DNA of 64,000 nt. Source: Mycoplasma haemocanis str. Illinois. Lineage in GTDB: Bacteria > Bacillota_I > Bacilli_A > Mycoplasmatales > Mycoplasmoidaceae. The stretch's first letter is position 1. Each line of letters opens with the position of its first letter. Shown here one piece after another: positions 10,263 through 19,896 of the stretch. The translations under genes were made by a program, and so were the position numbers. The notes beneath the pieces are model-generated. The model was not told the origin of the DNA. It was given only the letters and a program-made list of their open reading frames with translations, and did not search any database. The stretch covers positions 806,001-870,000 of the forward strand of contig NC_016638.1 of the NCBI RefSeq assembly GCF_000238995.1. The letters run 5' to 3'.

Positions 10263-10643
10263 TTACCTCGGTTTTTTGGGAGGTTTACATCCATTGTGAG
10301 GCAAAGGAGTCACATCCACAATTTCAGTAATTGTAAAACCAAAAGAAGAAAGCGCCTTTATAGCCACCTCCTTACCCCTCCCAATCCCTTTCACTTTTAT
10401 TATCAAATTTTGAAGTCCCAAATTCTGAGCATTCTTTCCGATCTTATTAGCCACCAAATTTGCAACATGAGGAGTAGCTTTTTTAGTTCCTTTAAAGGAT
10501 AAAGTTCCGGCAGATTCCTGTAGCACGCATTTACCCTCTTCATCTGTAATAGTTATCAAAGTATTATTAAGAGTCGCAGTGATGTGAGCAATCCCAGAGT
10601 TTAAAACTATCTTTTTCTTCTTTTTGGTAGTCGTAGCGGACAT
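10263..10643 (-). CDS. rpsK: 30S ribosomal protein S11
   Basis: S11 (126 aa), platform of the small subunit. Family pattern: GIAHITATLNNTLITITD (GxAHIxxxFNNTIVTITD), GTLSFKGTKKATPHVANLVA, and the C-terminal IVDVTPLPHNGCKPPKKPR. The Lys-rich start (TTKKKKKIV) is longer in basic residues than usual. The ATG overlaps the rpsM stop by one base (TAATG), so the two are translationally coupled. Confidence 0.97.
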   Translation of the reverse strand: MSATTTKKKKKIVLNSGIAHITATLNNTLITITDEEGKCVLQESAGTLSFKGTKKATPHVANLVANKIGKNAQNLGLQNLIIKVKGIGRGKEVAIKALSSFGFTITEIVDVTPLPHNGCKPPKKPR

Positions 10644-11110
10644 TATTTGCTTTCTATTTTCTTATTAGCAACTGTCTTCCTAGGACCTTTTCTGGTTCTT
10701 GCATTCGTTCTGGTTCTCTGCCCCCTAACGGGAAGACCCCGTTTATGTCGAATTCCCACATAACAATTAATCTCAACTAAGTTCTTTATATTATCGCTAA
10801 CCTTCTTTCTTAAATCCCCCTCAAATAGGAATTCATGATAGATATATTTTTCCTCATTATTTTGCAGATTCAAAATTGTTTGCGAAATAATTGAGAGATT
10901 ATCTTTTGTTAGATCCTTCACGCGCATCCTCAGGACCTTATCCAACTCCCCTTTTTCTTTCTTGGAAAGCTTATTTAAAGGCTTAATTTCGTTAAAAAAA
11001 GCCTTTTGAATTATCTTCCTAGACGTTGAAAAACCAACTCCGTATATTGAAGTTAACGCAGCATAAAGAGTCTTATTATTTGGAATATCTACCCCCAATA
11101 TACGTGGCAT
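10643..11110 (-). CDS. rpsM: 30S ribosomal protein S13 with an internal insertion
   Basis: S13 (155 aa; the family is usually about 120-125). The conserved start [24 protein letters not shown] and the C-terminal [26 protein letters not shown] are intact. The extra length is an insertion around residues 38-60 ([22 protein letters not shown]) between the helix after the GIG turn and RVKDLT. A few more residues are added before EGDLRKKV. S13 contacts S19 and the 50S subunit through bridge B1. There is no frameshift; the insertion is open and in frame. Confidence 0.96.
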   Translation of the reverse strand: MPRILGVDIPNNKTLYAALTSIYGVGFSTSRKIIQKAFFNEIKPLNKLSKKEKGELDKVLRMRVKDLTKDNLSIISQTILNLQNNEEKYIYHEFLFEGDLRKKVSDNIKNLVEINCYVGIRHKRGLPVRGQRTRTNARTRKGPRKTVANKKIESK

Positions 11111-11116
11111 ATAACG

Positions 11117-11230
11117 TTATTTTTGCCTCTGCTTATGCTTTAAAACCTTACAAATCACGCACACCCTATTTTTTCTCTTAATTACCTTACAATATTTGCA
11201 TATACATTTCACAGACGCTCTAACCTTCAT
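11117..11230 (-). CDS. rpmJ: 50S ribosomal protein L36
   Basis: Tiny zinc-ribbon protein (37 aa). The frame is [19 protein letters not shown], then [17 protein letters not shown]. The zinc ligands C11, C14, C27 and H32 are present, with extra cysteines at 9 and 24. It lies between infA and rpmJ's usual follower rpsM, with 2- and 6-base gaps. Confidence 0.95.
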   Translation of the reverse strand: MKVRASVKCICKYCKVIKRKNRVCVICKVLKHKQRQK

Positions 11231-11232
11231 AG

Positions 11233-11484
11233 CTATTCCGAAACTGGTGGTTTTTCTATATATCTCTTTATTATTCTGCCCTTAGTAAGATCATAAGGAC
11301 TTATTTCTACGTCCACTTTATCACCTAAGATAACATGTACATTATACTTCTTCATCTTACCAGAAACATGACAAGCTATAGTTGTATTATTCTCCAACTC
11401 AACCATAACTACTCCCCCTCCCTGTATCTTTCTAACTATTCCTCCTAACAGGATCTTATTCTGATTATCCAAGGTACTCCGCAA
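11233..11484 (-). CDS. infA: Translation initiation factor IF-1
   Basis: IF-1 (up to 83 aa), an OB-fold protein that blocks the 30S A site. Conserved stretches: [58 protein letters not shown]. The start is either TTG at 11484 (overlapping the map stop by 20 bases) or TTG at 11472; both precede the family core and the choice is open. Confidence 0.95.
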   Translation of the reverse strand: MRSTLDNQNKILLGGIVRKIQGGGVVMVELENNTTIACHVSGKMKKYNVHVILGDKVDVEISPYDLTKGRIIKRYIEKPPVSE

Positions 11485-12253
11485 CTTCTTCTGGAGAAGC
11501 AGTTATTACTTCTATCCCATCTTCCTTAATTAGAACCATATGTTCCCAATGACAAGTCATTGTATTCGGCTCTTTAGAAAGAATATCAAAACCATTATTT
11601 CCCTTCGTATATTCCCCCGTAACTTGATCCAATAACATTGGTTCTATACATATAACCATACCGGGAACTATCTTAACTCCCTGACCCTTAATCATTCCTT
11701 TATTAAAGATATGAGGATTTAAATGTAATTGCTTTCCAATAGCATGACCTACAAAACCATCTATGATGGAATAATTACTATTAGCCTTAACAAAACTATC
11801 TATCGCAAAAGCTATATCTCCTTGGGTACAATTGGGCTTCACAGCTTTTATTCCTTCCCAAAGAGCCTCTTTGCCCAACTTTATAAAATCAGCATACTTT
11901 TTATTCGACTCCGGAGATACTATGAGAGTAATAGCAGAGTCTATAAATATAGACTTATGCTTAAAACCTATATCTAGAGTCACCTTATCGGTAGCTGACA
12001 AAGTGACATCATGTCCTACTCCGTGGATAATACAGTCATTAACCGAGATACATATATGTCCGGGAAAGTTATGATACATATAGAAGGCTGTATCTACCTG
12101 AAACTTAGAAAATAACTCTTCCGCCTTATCGTTAATTTCCTTCCCTGTTATCCCTGGTTTTACAAACTCCGATAATGATTTACTAATGGACTGCCATATC
12201 TTACCTCCTTCACGCATCTCTTCTAGCTCTAATGCGGTTAATTTACTTTCCAT
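11465..12253 (-). CDS. map: Methionine aminopeptidase, type I
   Basis: Removes N-terminal Met from nascent proteins (262 aa). All metal ligands are recognisable: Asp in TLDIGF, Asp in SIFIDSAIT, His in GFVGHAIGKQLH, Glu in CIEPM and Glu in CHWEHMVLI. The substrate His is in NFPGHICISVND. No N-terminal extension is present. It occupies the usual secY-adk-map-infA order and overlaps the infA start. A plus-strand lipoprotein gene separates it from adk. Confidence 0.96.
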   Translation of the reverse strand: MESKLTALELEEMREGGKIWQSISKSLSEFVKPGITGKEINDKAEELFSKFQVDTAFYMYHNFPGHICISVNDCIIHGVGHDVTLSATDKVTLDIGFKHKSIFIDSAITLIVSPESNKKYADFIKLGKEALWEGIKAVKPNCTQGDIAFAIDSFVKANSNYSIIDGFVGHAIGKQLHLNPHIFNKGMIKGQGVKIVPGMVICIEPMLLDQVTGEYTKGNNGFDILSKEPNTMTCHWEHMVLIKEDGIEVITASPEEVAEYLG

Positions 12254-12293
12254 ACATTTAAAATCTTTAAAATGGCCTCTTACATTTTAATGA

Positions 12294-12524
12294 ATGAAAT
12301 TTCCTGCTAGCTATAGAGTAATAAAAGTCGCTTCCTCAATAATGGGGTATTTAAGTTTGAGTGGCTGTGCATCCGGATTAATTGCTGGAGTGGTGCATAA
12401 TAAAGAGATAACGGCCAAGGTAGCGGAAAAAAATAAAACACAAGAGGGTAGTACAGCGGGTAGTGGCGGGTCTAGTGGAGGAGGTGTTCCTGGTGCAGGA
12501 ACTCCTGCTGCTGCTGCTGCTTAA
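12294..12524 (+). CDS. Predicted small lipoprotein with Gly/Ser/Ala-rich tail
   Basis: The 76-residue plus-strand frame opens with a basic segment and a hydrophobic stretch ending in a lipobox: SSIMGYLSLSGC, cleavage before C25 predicted. The rest is a short polar middle (NKEITAKVAEKNKT) and a low-complexity tail of Gly, Ser, Pro and Ala ending in six GCT codons. It lies alone between map and adk, divergent from map (40-base gap) and overlapping the adk 3' end by 4 bases. No homologue is recognised. It contains no Trp codons. The orientation, lipobox and clean start support a real surface-anchored peptide, but it could be a chance frame. Confidence 0.5.
   Translation: MKFPASYRVIKVASSIMGYLSLSGCASGLIAGVVHNKEITAKVAEKNKTQEGSTAGSGGSSGGGVPGAGTPAAAAA
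12504..12521 (+). repeat. Trinucleotide (GCT)n run at the 3' end of the lipoprotein frame
   Basis: Consecutive GCT codons encode the Ala tail directly before the TAA at 12522-12524. The run also lies just past the adk stop on the other strand. Such triplet runs can change length without breaking the frame; whether this one does is unknown. Confidence 0.55.
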
Positions 12525-13141
12525 TTCTTATAAACTTTAAATCTATCTATAAAATCTCAAATACCCTCAGAGGCATCTAACTCTTCTAGAATGCCCATTT
12601 TTTTATAGTAATCTATAAGAGGTTGTGTACATTCCTTATATGTATTAAGACGCTTTCTAATTACCTCCTCAGAGTCATCTGTTCTCCTGTAAAGCTTAGA
12701 TCCATCGAAATCACATATACCTGACACTTTAGGAGGATTGTGAATTAAATTGAAGGAATGATCTTCCTTTTCACAAAGAACTCTATTGGATAATCTTTGT
12801 ATTACATATTCTTCAGATTTAGGCACTAAATAAAAAACTCTATTTATGGGAAAATAATTCTTGATAAATTCGGCTTGTCCTGTGGTTCTAGGATAACCAT
12901 CCATAATTAGAACTGCATCGGGATCCTCTGCTTGAATTCTACGTAACTCATCTAAAGCTATCTTATTAACATCATCATCTGTCACTAAATTCCCTGAGCT
13001 AAGAATATCTTTATACTTCTCCTTTGCAGCTCTAAGAATCTTCCCAGTAGAAAAGTACTTAAATTCAAATTTATTTACCAACTCTTGGGAAAGACAGCCC
13101 TTCCCTATACCCGGCACCCCAAGCAGAAGTAAAAGAGTCAT
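12521..13141 (-). CDS. adk: Adenylate kinase
   Basis: Balances AMP, ADP and ATP (206 aa). The P-loop is GVPGIGKG; the AMP-binding region reads STGKILRAA (most members have STGDMLR), followed by MDGYPRTTGQAE and the LID with FNLIHNPPK and RRTDDSEEVIRKRL. A TGA-encoded Trp near the end adds 12 residues beyond EGI (WDFIDRFKVYKN). Expected position after secY. Its last bases overlap the convergent lipoprotein gene. Confidence 0.95.
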
Positions 13142-13153
13142 AGAAGAAGAATT

Positions 13154-14533
13154 TTACCACAGATAAAACTGCTTCTCTTCGGCTAAATTCTCATCCAAAT
13201 TCTGCTTTATTTGAGTACCTAAAATTAAATTCTTGGACTTGTAACGAGAAGCAATTGTATTGGACTTAATGGAGTCTAGTACCTGTATAGATCCAGATAC
13301 CAGAATGATAATTCCTGTACCCCCCAAAGCCATATTTCCAGGCATTCCTGTAAACATATTCATTAAGTTAGGTAGTACCGCCACAAAGGCCAAGAATGGA
13401 GCTCCGAAACAGTTAATTCTATTAACTGTCGATTTAAGATGATTGTATGTATGTTGTCCGGATCTAATACCAGGTATAAATCTTCCAGATTTACCAAAGT
13501 TCCTAGTCATCTCTTCTAAATTAAGTTGAATATGACTATATACAAAGGAGAAAAATATTATTAGTCAGAAGTAAATGGCTAGCCCAAGCGGACTACCTAA
13601 AGAGAGATAAGCTTTTACGAAGGGAGATACGGAGGGGTATTTATTCTTAAGAAGTTCCCCTAAAGCACTTGGGAATACCATAAGAGAGCCAGCAAAGACA
13701 ACGGGAGTAATTCCGGCCGGCATTAGTTTTATCGGTAAATAGGAAAGTTTCTTTCGGTCAAAGATAAGTCCTTGTCCAGTTTGCTGAATAGGAATCTTTC
13801 TAGTAGATCCGTTAATGAATACTATTAGGAGAAGAATTAGGAAGTAAAAGAAGAGGTATATTACAAATTTAAAGATGGCTATGAATTCCTTGTGTTCTGG
13901 GATAACTGTATTATCTTCAGATAGATATTTATAAGCTTGAGTAAAGGTGTCCGGAAGGGAACTGGCAATCCCGGACATCATAAGAATGGTTATTCCGTTG
14001 CCTAGCCCCCTCTTGGAGATAATGTCTGCTAAGAATAGAGAAATATAAGTACCACTAACGAATAGTATTACTAAAAGAGCTCTTTCTCCAATGGGAAGCC
14101 CTCAAAATCCAGAAACCTCCTGTCCAGAAAAATTCTTAAATTTAACGGCATTACCTGCACTAACTAAAGTAATGGTTCCTAATGAAGTCATTACTGCGAA
14201 AGGAAAGGCGAGGAGCCTAGTATAAAGCTCCATCTTATATCTACCCCTCTCTCCCCCCTTTCTTAACTCAGCAAGATGTCTAACGATATCGTTAGACATC
14301 ATGTGAATGATAATCTGAGCAGTAATGTAGGGGGAAATTCCTACAGAGAAAAGACTAACTTTCTTTAGGCCACCACCCCCAAGTAAGTTCAAGAGTTGAG
14401 AGAGGCCTCCTTCATTTTTAAAATTAACTAAAGTTATTCCGGGTACCGTTACATGGGAACCCAGCTGGAATATAAAAAGGATGAATAGAGTTGAGAATAT
14501 TGCAACTCAAGTATCCCTATTCCCTCGAACCAC
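13154..14533 (-). CDS. secY: Protein translocase channel subunit SecY
   Basis: Main channel of the Sec translocon (459 aa). About ten hydrophobic segments are visible. Family motifs include GGGGLKKVSLFSVGISPYITAQIIIHMM, KRGLGNGITILMMSG, the loop with PAGITPVVFAGSLM and the C-terminal GIRSGQHTYNHLKSTVNRINCFG. Internal TGA codons read as Trp; the last residue is Trp from TGG. The GTG at 14533 is chosen because an in-frame TAG immediately precedes it; it overlaps the rplO 3' end by 17 bases. Confidence 0.96.
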
Positions 14534-14972
14534 CTATTAAATTAACAATATTTTTGCTAGACTCCAAAGCAGCTTTCGCCCCTTTAGAATAGGAATGTGC
14601 TCACACAGACACTCCTTCTAACTCAACTTGGTTACCTATTAATTTAATATATCTATCTCTTTTATTCACAATACCCAACTTCATAAAAACCTCTAAAGTA
14701 AATTCCTTCACATCCTTAAAGTAATTAAGATCCCTAATATTTACGGACTTTATCTTCTTCTCAAAAACATAATTATTGAAACCATACTTACCTACTTTTC
14801 TATAAAGTGGCATTTGACCTCCCTCAAAACCAAGTCTAACATTACCTGACTTTCTTGCTTTCTGTCCCTTAGTACCTCTAGTACTTCTACCGCCCATTCC
14901 AGAGGAAAATCCTCTACCTACTCTTTTTTTCTTATGGTCTCTAGAACCCTTAATTGGTGATATTAGAAGCAT
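14517..14972 (-). CDS. rplO: 50S ribosomal protein L15
   Basis: L15 (151 aa). The basic start is typical ([30 protein letters not shown]), as is [23 protein letters not shown] read as Trp continues the protein through [17 protein letters not shown] to GGSRE, matching the family C-terminal AxxFSxxAxxAIEKAGG. It overlaps the secY start and ends the ribosomal part of the spc block. Confidence 0.96.
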
Positions 14973-14973
14973 T

Positions 14974-15549
14974 TTATTCTAGATGGAATAACTCCTTAAA
15001 AGTCTTATCTCTCAGTCTAGAAATATAAGCAGGACTTCTTTGATTCCTCAAAGCCTCTATAGTCGCCCTAATCATATTCATAGGGGTACTAGATCCTAAA
15101 TTCTTAGAGTATATATCTGTATATCCGGCAAGTTCCAAAATAGTCTTGATAATACCACCAGCAATAATACCAGTACCAGGTTTGGCTGGCTTTATAAGAA
15201 CCTTAGAAGCTCCATGCTTTCCTAAAAACTCATGAAATACAGTCCCCTTAGAATTCATTGAAACCTTAACAACATTCTTCATGGCATTTTTAACGGCCTT
15301 TCTAACTGCGGATTGAAACTCCTTGGACTTCCCGATTCCATAACCAATCTTACCTTTCTTGTTCCCAATAACCACTAAAACTCAAGCCCTACTTTGACGA
15401 CCTCCTTTGGTTGTCTTAGAAACTCGCTTAGCCTTAACTACCTTCTCTTCGTATTCAGACTTATAAGTCTTTCTTTGAAAAGGCTTAACTACCTTGGGGG
15501 CAGGTTTCTTTTCAACTACAATGGGATCTCCCGAAATAATAACGTTCAC
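14974..15549 (-). CDS. rpsE: 30S ribosomal protein S5
   Basis: S5 (191 aa), involved in decoding accuracy. The dsRNA-binding domain has [27 protein letters not shown], and the C-terminal part has [18 protein letters not shown] and [20 protein letters not shown]. The N-terminus has about 55 extra, Lys/Val-rich residues before the core (family start around [15 protein letters not shown], where Trp is TGA). The GTG at 15549 overlaps the rplR stop (TAGTG). Confidence 0.96.
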
Positions 15550-15893
15550 TAAATCTTTATTCCCTCCTCTCTAAGAATGTCCGCTATAACCGCAATTCTT
15601 CCATGATACTTATGCCCTCCTCTGTCTAAAACTAATCTATCAATATTTAATGCTTTAAGTCTCTTAGAAAGATCTTTCGCAAGCAAAATACAATTTTCCT
15701 TATTCCCATTAGCAAGCTTAAGGGACAAGCTGGAAGAAGATGCAATTGTTTTCTGTTGAGCATCATCTAAAGCCTGAGCATACACATGGGAGTTGGTTTT
15801 AGTAATACGAAGTCTAATATGCTCATTTCCCCTTTTCACACTCTTAAGTATACGCTTATGCCGTCTTTTCAGCAACTCTCTCTTAGATGTCAT
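15549..15893 (-). CDS. rplR: 50S ribosomal protein L18
   Basis: L18 (114 aa), binds 5S rRNA. Pattern: RRHKRILKSVKRGNEHIRLRITKTNSHVYAQALDD, LDRGGHKYHGRIAVIADILREEGI (family [24 protein letters not shown]). The stop shares bases with the rpsE start and the ATG with the rplF stop. Confidence 0.96.
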   Translation of the reverse strand: MTSKRELLKRRHKRILKSVKRGNEHIRLRITKTNSHVYAQALDDAQQKTIASSSSLSLKLANGNKENCILLAKDLSKRLKALNIDRLVLDRGGHKYHGRIAVIADILREEGIKI

Positions 15894-16450
15894 TATTTTT
15901 TAGATCCCTCAGAAGTCTTACCTACTTTTCTAAGTATAACCTCTCCTTTATACTTGATACCCTTACCTTTATAAGGTTCAGGCGGTCTAAAACCTCTTAT
16001 CTTAGAAGCAAATTCTCCTAAAGACTGTCTATTATAGGAAGTCAACTCCAATTCTAGTGAAGACACTGGCTTCACCTTTATATCCGCAGGAATATCAACG
16101 AATATAGGGTGAGAATATCCCAAATCTAAACGAACTTTATTCCCTTCTACTGCAGCTTTATAACCAACTCCTACTATTTCTAAACTCTTAGAAAAGCCTT
16201 TTGTTAATCCGACAAAGGCATTCAAAACTAATGCGTTAATAGTTCCATATTGAGATCTAGACTGCTTCGAGTTATTAACCTTTTGAGTCATAAACTTCTT
16301 ATCATCAATAATAGGCTTCACAAAGAATCGACTATAAGGGATAGAGATACTATTACCTCCCCCGGAAACTAGGATAACATCCTCTCCTACTGAAACAGTT
16401 AGACCTTCAGGCACTTCCAAAACCCTATTACCTATTCGTGACATTATCAA
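15893..16450 (-). CDS. rplF: 50S ribosomal protein L6
   Basis: L6 (185 aa from the ATG at 16450; 183 from the ATG at 16444, which gives the family start MSRIGNR). Motifs: VGVGYKAAVEGNKVRLDLGYSHP and the C-terminal GFRPPEPYKGKGIKYKGEVILRKVGKT (family RPPEPYKGKGIRY). It overlaps rpsH by 4 bases. Confidence 0.96.
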   Translation of the reverse strand: MIMSRIGNRVLEVPEGLTVSVGEDVILVSGGGNSISIPYSRFFVKPIIDDKKFMTQKVNNSKQSRSQYGTINALVLNAFVGLTKGFSKSLEIVGVGYKAAVEGNKVRLDLGYSHPIFVDIPADIKVKPVSSLELELTSYNRQSLGEFASKIRGFRPPEPYKGKGIKYKGEVILRKVGKTSEGSKK

Positions 16451-16839
16451 ATATGAAGAAGCACCTCCCCACCAAGATTAAGTTTTCTAGACTCCTTTTC
16501 TCCCATAACATTCTGATTAGTAGAAATAATAGCCGTACCCATCCCGTTCATGACTATCGGTAAATTCTTAGCTTTGCAATAAACTCGATATCCCGGCTTA
16601 GAAACCCTCTTAATTCCACGAATGGCAGAAACCCCATCCTTATATTTGAAGAATACAGTAGCCACTGAGATACCAGTTTCAGAAGTCTTATGCACAAAAC
16701 CTTCTATATATCCCTCATCTTCAAAAATTTGCAGAATAGACTTTATTACTTTGGAAGAATAAAAAGTAGCCTCCTTCTGTTTAACTCGAATAGCGTTATT
16801 TATTTGACAAACAACGTTCGCTATTGGATCTGTTATCAT
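16447..16839 (-). CDS. rpsH: 30S ribosomal protein S8
   Basis: S8 (130 aa), an early-binding protein at the centre of the small subunit. [19 protein letters not shown] is the family start. The C-terminus reads [34 protein letters not shown] (family GLGxxIxSTxxGVMTDxEARxxxxGGEVLC/VYV). It overlaps rpsN by 4 bases. Confidence 0.96.
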   Translation of the reverse strand: MITDPIANVVCQINNAIRVKQKEATFYSSKVIKSILQIFEDEGYIEGFVHKTSETGISVATVFFKYKDGVSAIRGIKRVSKPGYRVYCKAKNLPIVMNGMGTAIISTNQNVMGEKESRKLNLGGEVLLHI

Positions 16840-17018
16840 GAGGCTTTTCTAATACCCGGCAGATACCCTTTAGTTGCAAAATCCCTAAAGCAAAGACGAC
16901 AGAGAGAAAAATCTCTGAATACAGCTCTAGCCCTTCCACAACGTTGACACCTATTATAGGCCCTAACTTTAAACTTAGGGTGTCTCTTGCACTTCTCTAT
17001 TAACGCTTTCCTAGCCAT
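16836..17018 (-). CDS. rpsN: 30S ribosomal protein S14, zinc-binding type
   Basis: S14 (60 aa), short type Z. The zinc ligands are C24, C27, C40 and C43 in [12 protein letters not shown] and [10 protein letters not shown]; the end [15 protein letters not shown] pattern is present as [11 protein letters not shown]. The start overlaps the rplE 3' end by 8 bases. Confidence 0.96.
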   Translation of the reverse strand: MARKALIEKCKRHPKFKVRAYNRCQRCGRARAVFRDFSLCRLCFRDFATKGYLPGIRKAS

Positions 17019-17559
17019 TTCTCTTAGTCAACGGACAACCTAAGGCTAAAAGGAGCTCATATGCATGATCATCATTGTCAGAAGAAGTAACAAAGGTAAT
17101 ATCCATACCTCTAGTTTTTTTAATTTCATCATAAACGATTTCGGTAAAAATAATCTGCTCCTTTATCCCTATTGTCAAATTTCCTCTCCCATCAAAAGAA
17201 TTACCCTTAATCCCTTTAAAATCCCTCACCCTAGGTAAAGCAACGTTAAATAGCTTCTCTATAAAATTCCACATACGTGCATCTCTGAGAGTAACTTTAA
17301 GCCCAATTGGCTGTCCCTGCCTTAATTTAAATTCAGCAACAGATTTCTTGGCCTTAGTAATGTAAGGCTTTTGGTTAGTAATTAATTGAAGTTCACTAAA
17401 AGAAGATTCTAAGAATCTCCTATCCTGAGAAGCATCTCCACAACCGATATTAACCACTACTTTTTCCAACTTAGGCACCTGCATAACTGATGAAAGATCT
17501 AGCTTATCCTTCAGATTAAATATTATCTCTTCCCTAAAACGCTTCTGTAATTGATTCAT
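17011..17559 (-). CDS. rplE: 50S ribosomal protein L5
   Basis: L5 (182 aa), 5S rRNA-binding protein of the central protuberance. Family pattern: [79 protein letters not shown] and [21 protein letters not shown]. Full length with no oddities. Confidence 0.97.
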   Translation of the reverse strand: MNQLQKRFREEIIFNLKDKLDLSSVMQVPKLEKVVVNIGCGDASQDRRFLESSFSELQLITNQKPYITKAKKSVAEFKLRQGQPIGLKVTLRDARMWNFIEKLFNVALPRVRDFKGIKGNSFDGRGNLTIGIKEQIIFTEIVYDEIKKTRGMDITFVTSSDNDDHAYELLLALGCPLTKRNG

Positions 17560-17564
17560 AATAT

Positions 17565-17879
17565 TTAAACTAATTTAGGAATTTCTTCTCCCGTCTTTTT
17601 ATTAACCCTAACTTTCTTTCCATCCTTAACTTCAAAACGAATCTTAACAGGCTTATCCGTCTTAGGATCTAAAAGAACTACCTTAGAAACATTTAAAGGA
17701 GCCTCCTTTTCAACAAGCCCAGACTCTCCATCAGCCCCTTTCTTATGTCTCTTTACCTTATTAACTCCCTCTATGATAATCTTGCCTTCTGTCGGAAAGA
17801 CTCTAGTTACAACTCCTACGGCACCCTTATTCCTTCCGTATATAACCTTCACCTTATCCTTTCTACAGATCTTATTCAT
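17565..17879 (-). CDS. rplX: 50S ribosomal protein L24
   Basis: L24 (104 aa), assembly initiator of the 50S subunit. The KOW motif is DKVKVIYGRNKGAVGVVTRVFPTEGKIIIEGVNKVKRHKK. The C-terminal half keeps EKEAPLNVSKVVLLDPKTDKPVKIRFEV. Five bases separate its stop from the rplE start. Confidence 0.96.
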   Translation of the reverse strand: MNKICRKDKVKVIYGRNKGAVGVVTRVFPTEGKIIIEGVNKVKRHKKGADGESGLVEKEAPLNVSKVVLLDPKTDKPVKIRFEVKDGKKVRVNKKTGEEIPKLV

Positions 17880-17881
17880 GG

Positions 17882-18250
17882 CTACAAGACAACAGGAGCT
17901 AAAGATAGTATACTGTTGTAACCTCCTTTTTTCAACTCCCTAGTCACAGGACCAAAGATACGAGTTCCAATTGGATTCTTATCCGCCTTTATAAGCACAC
18001 AAGCATTATCATCAAAAGAAATCATAACTCCATTCTTTCTAGAAATGGGTCTCCTAGTTCTCACAACTAGAGCCTTAAATACATCTCCTTTTTTAACGTT
18101 TCCGGATGTAGACAAAGACTTAACTGATACCAAAACCACATCCCCTATGGAAGCATAACGTCTCCTCGTACCACCATAAACCTTAATAACTCCCACCTCT
18201 TTAGCACCAGAATTATCCGCCACATTAAGGCGACTCATAAACTGAATCAT
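17882..18250 (-). CDS. rplN: 50S ribosomal protein L14
   Basis: L14 (122 aa). Hallmarks: [68 protein letters not shown] (family [26 protein letters not shown]). Its ATG shares a base with the rpsQ stop (TAATG). Confidence 0.97.
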   Translation of the reverse strand: MIQFMSRLNVADNSGAKEVGVIKVYGGTRRRYASIGDVVLVSVKSLSTSGNVKKGDVFKALVVRTRRPISRKNGVMISFDDNACVLIKADKNPIGTRIFGPVTRELKKGGYNSILSLAPVVL

Positions 18251-18510
18251 TAGCTATTTCTAGTTTGAATAACTTCAAGAAGTCTTCATCTCTTTAAGGC
18301 TGAAAAGGGACGACAACTTACTATCTTAACCTTATCCCCCTCTTTAGCAGTTTCCAATTCATCGTGAGCGTGGAATTTCTTGTGAACAGTAACTCTCTTC
18401 TTATAAAAGGAATGCATAAAGTCACGTTCAACAGTAACAACTATCGTCTTACTACTCTTAGTGGAAGTAACAACCCCTTGAAGAACCTTCTTCCGTGACT
18501 TACCCTCCAT
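18250..18510 (-). CDS. rpsQ: 30S ribosomal protein S17
   Basis: S17 (86 aa), 16S rRNA-binding OB fold. Core: [55 protein letters not shown], where the last Trp is TGA and matches the family RPLSKTKRW. Sixteen further residues follow to TAA. It ends in TAATG overlap with rplN. Confidence 0.95.
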
Positions 18511-18513
18511 TAT

Positions 18514-18762
18514 CTATTCCTTCTTATCAGAAATTTCTTTGTAATGTTGTCAATCCTTGGCAGTTAACTTCTCATTTCTTTCTCTAAGAATAGTCAAAAG
18601 TTGAGCTATAGTCCTTCTTGTTTCCTTAAAGATTGCAGTATTTGTTAATTCTCCTTGAACCAATTTAAAACGATTTTCAAGCAACTTAGCCTTAAGCTTA
18701 ATAATCATATTCTTGACCTCTTGAGTCTCGTACCCCCTTAAATCTTTAATCATTATTTGCAA
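18514..18762 (-). CDS. rpmC: 50S ribosomal protein L29
   Basis: L29 (up to 82 aa) near the peptide exit. Pattern: MIKDLRGYETQEVKNMIIKLKAKLLENRFKLVQGELTNT and KETRRTIAQLLTILRER (family RRxIARxxTxLxER). The start is ATG at 18762 or 18753; the second fits the family. A TGA-encoded Trp extends the tail by 12 residues. Confidence 0.94.
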
Positions 18763-19159
18763 AAACAGTTTTAGTCTTAATTGGCAGCTTATTTCCAGCT
18801 AAATAAAAAGCTCTTTTTACATCCTCTGGACTCAATCCCGCCACCTCAAAAAGAATCGTTCCTTTCTTTACAGGACAAACAAACTTATCGGGAGCACCTT
18901 TACCGGAACCCATACGTACCTCTAAAGGTTTCTTGGTTAAAGACATGTGCGGAAATATTCTAATCCACATCTTCCCCACCTTACCCAATCTCTTCGAAAT
19001 AGCAATCCTAGCAGCCTCTATTTGCCTATCTGTCATCCAACATCCCTCCTCAGCCATGATTCCAGCCGTCCCGAAGGCTACATAACTATTCCCTTTGGCC
19101 GGAGCCTTGTAATTAACTTTGTGGGGCTTTCTCCACTTAATTCTCTTGGGTTGTAACAC
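18746..19159 (-). CDS. rplP: 50S ribosomal protein L16
   Basis: L16 (137 aa), next to the peptidyl transferase centre. Family start MLQPKRIKWRKPHK (usual MLxPKRxKyRKxhRG), then IRIFPHMSLTKKPLEVRMGSGKGAPDKFVCPVKKGTILFEV (family IRIFPxKPVTKKPAETRMGKGKGxPE...VxPGRxLFE). It overlaps rpmC by 17 bases. Confidence 0.97.
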   Translation of the reverse strand: MLQPKRIKWRKPHKVNYKAPAKGNSYVAFGTAGIMAEEGCWMTDRQIEAARIAISKRLGKVGKMWIRIFPHMSLTKKPLEVRMGSGKGAPDKFVCPVKKGTILFEVAGLSPEDVKRAFYLAGNKLPIKTKTVFANND

Positions 19160-19161
19160 TT

Positions 19162-19896
19162 CTAATATGTGGCAGCAATATACTTATTATCCTTGCTATC
19201 TCCCTTACTCTTTGTTTTAGCTACAGAAGGCAAAGGCATAAAGTATCTTCCAAAGTAAAGTCCCCTATTAACCCACACCTTAACTCCTAGCACTCCGTAA
19301 TCTCTCTTGGCTATTTGGAAGGAGTAATCTATATCTGCTCTTAAAGTAGAAAGAGGAATAGATCCATCAGAATAGGCTTCATTTCTCGCAATCTCAACCC
19401 CATTAATACGCCCTGAAAGCTTAACTTTAACTCCCAGAGCTCCAGACATCATAGCCCTCTTCATCAACCTCTTTATCACCAATCTGTGTGGAACTCTATT
19501 CTCAATCGCATCCACAACCTCCTGACCAATAATCTCGGCAGAAACCGAAGGATTTTTAAACTCCTTAATATCCATCTTTACCTCCACACTCTTACCTAAG
19601 ATGATTCTTAAATCCTTGTTTATCAGAGAAAGTTCCTTATCGTTAGAAAGTATCAGTCCCGGTTGTGCCAAGTGAAGATAGATGAAGACCGTAACCTTCT
19701 CTCCAAAATTACTAAAACGTTCTATTTCGATAAGAGCTACCCCAGCTTTTCTACATCTCTCCTTTAAAACTTTTCGAACCTTCTCATCCTCAAGCAATCA
19801 CTTTATGGACGTAGAACGATCGGGGGAATTCCATCTGGAAACCCAGTTCTTATTCAGACCGAAACGTAAACTATTCGGATTAACCTTTTGACCCAT
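19162..19896 (-). CDS. rpsC: 30S ribosomal protein S3
   Basis: S3 (244 aa), part of the mRNA entry channel. [24 protein letters not shown] is the family start, where both Trp are TGG; a further TGA-Trp lies at about 19798. The KH domain and the C-terminal [40 protein letters not shown] and GVKVWVNRG follow. It overlaps rplV by 17 bases. Confidence 0.96.
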
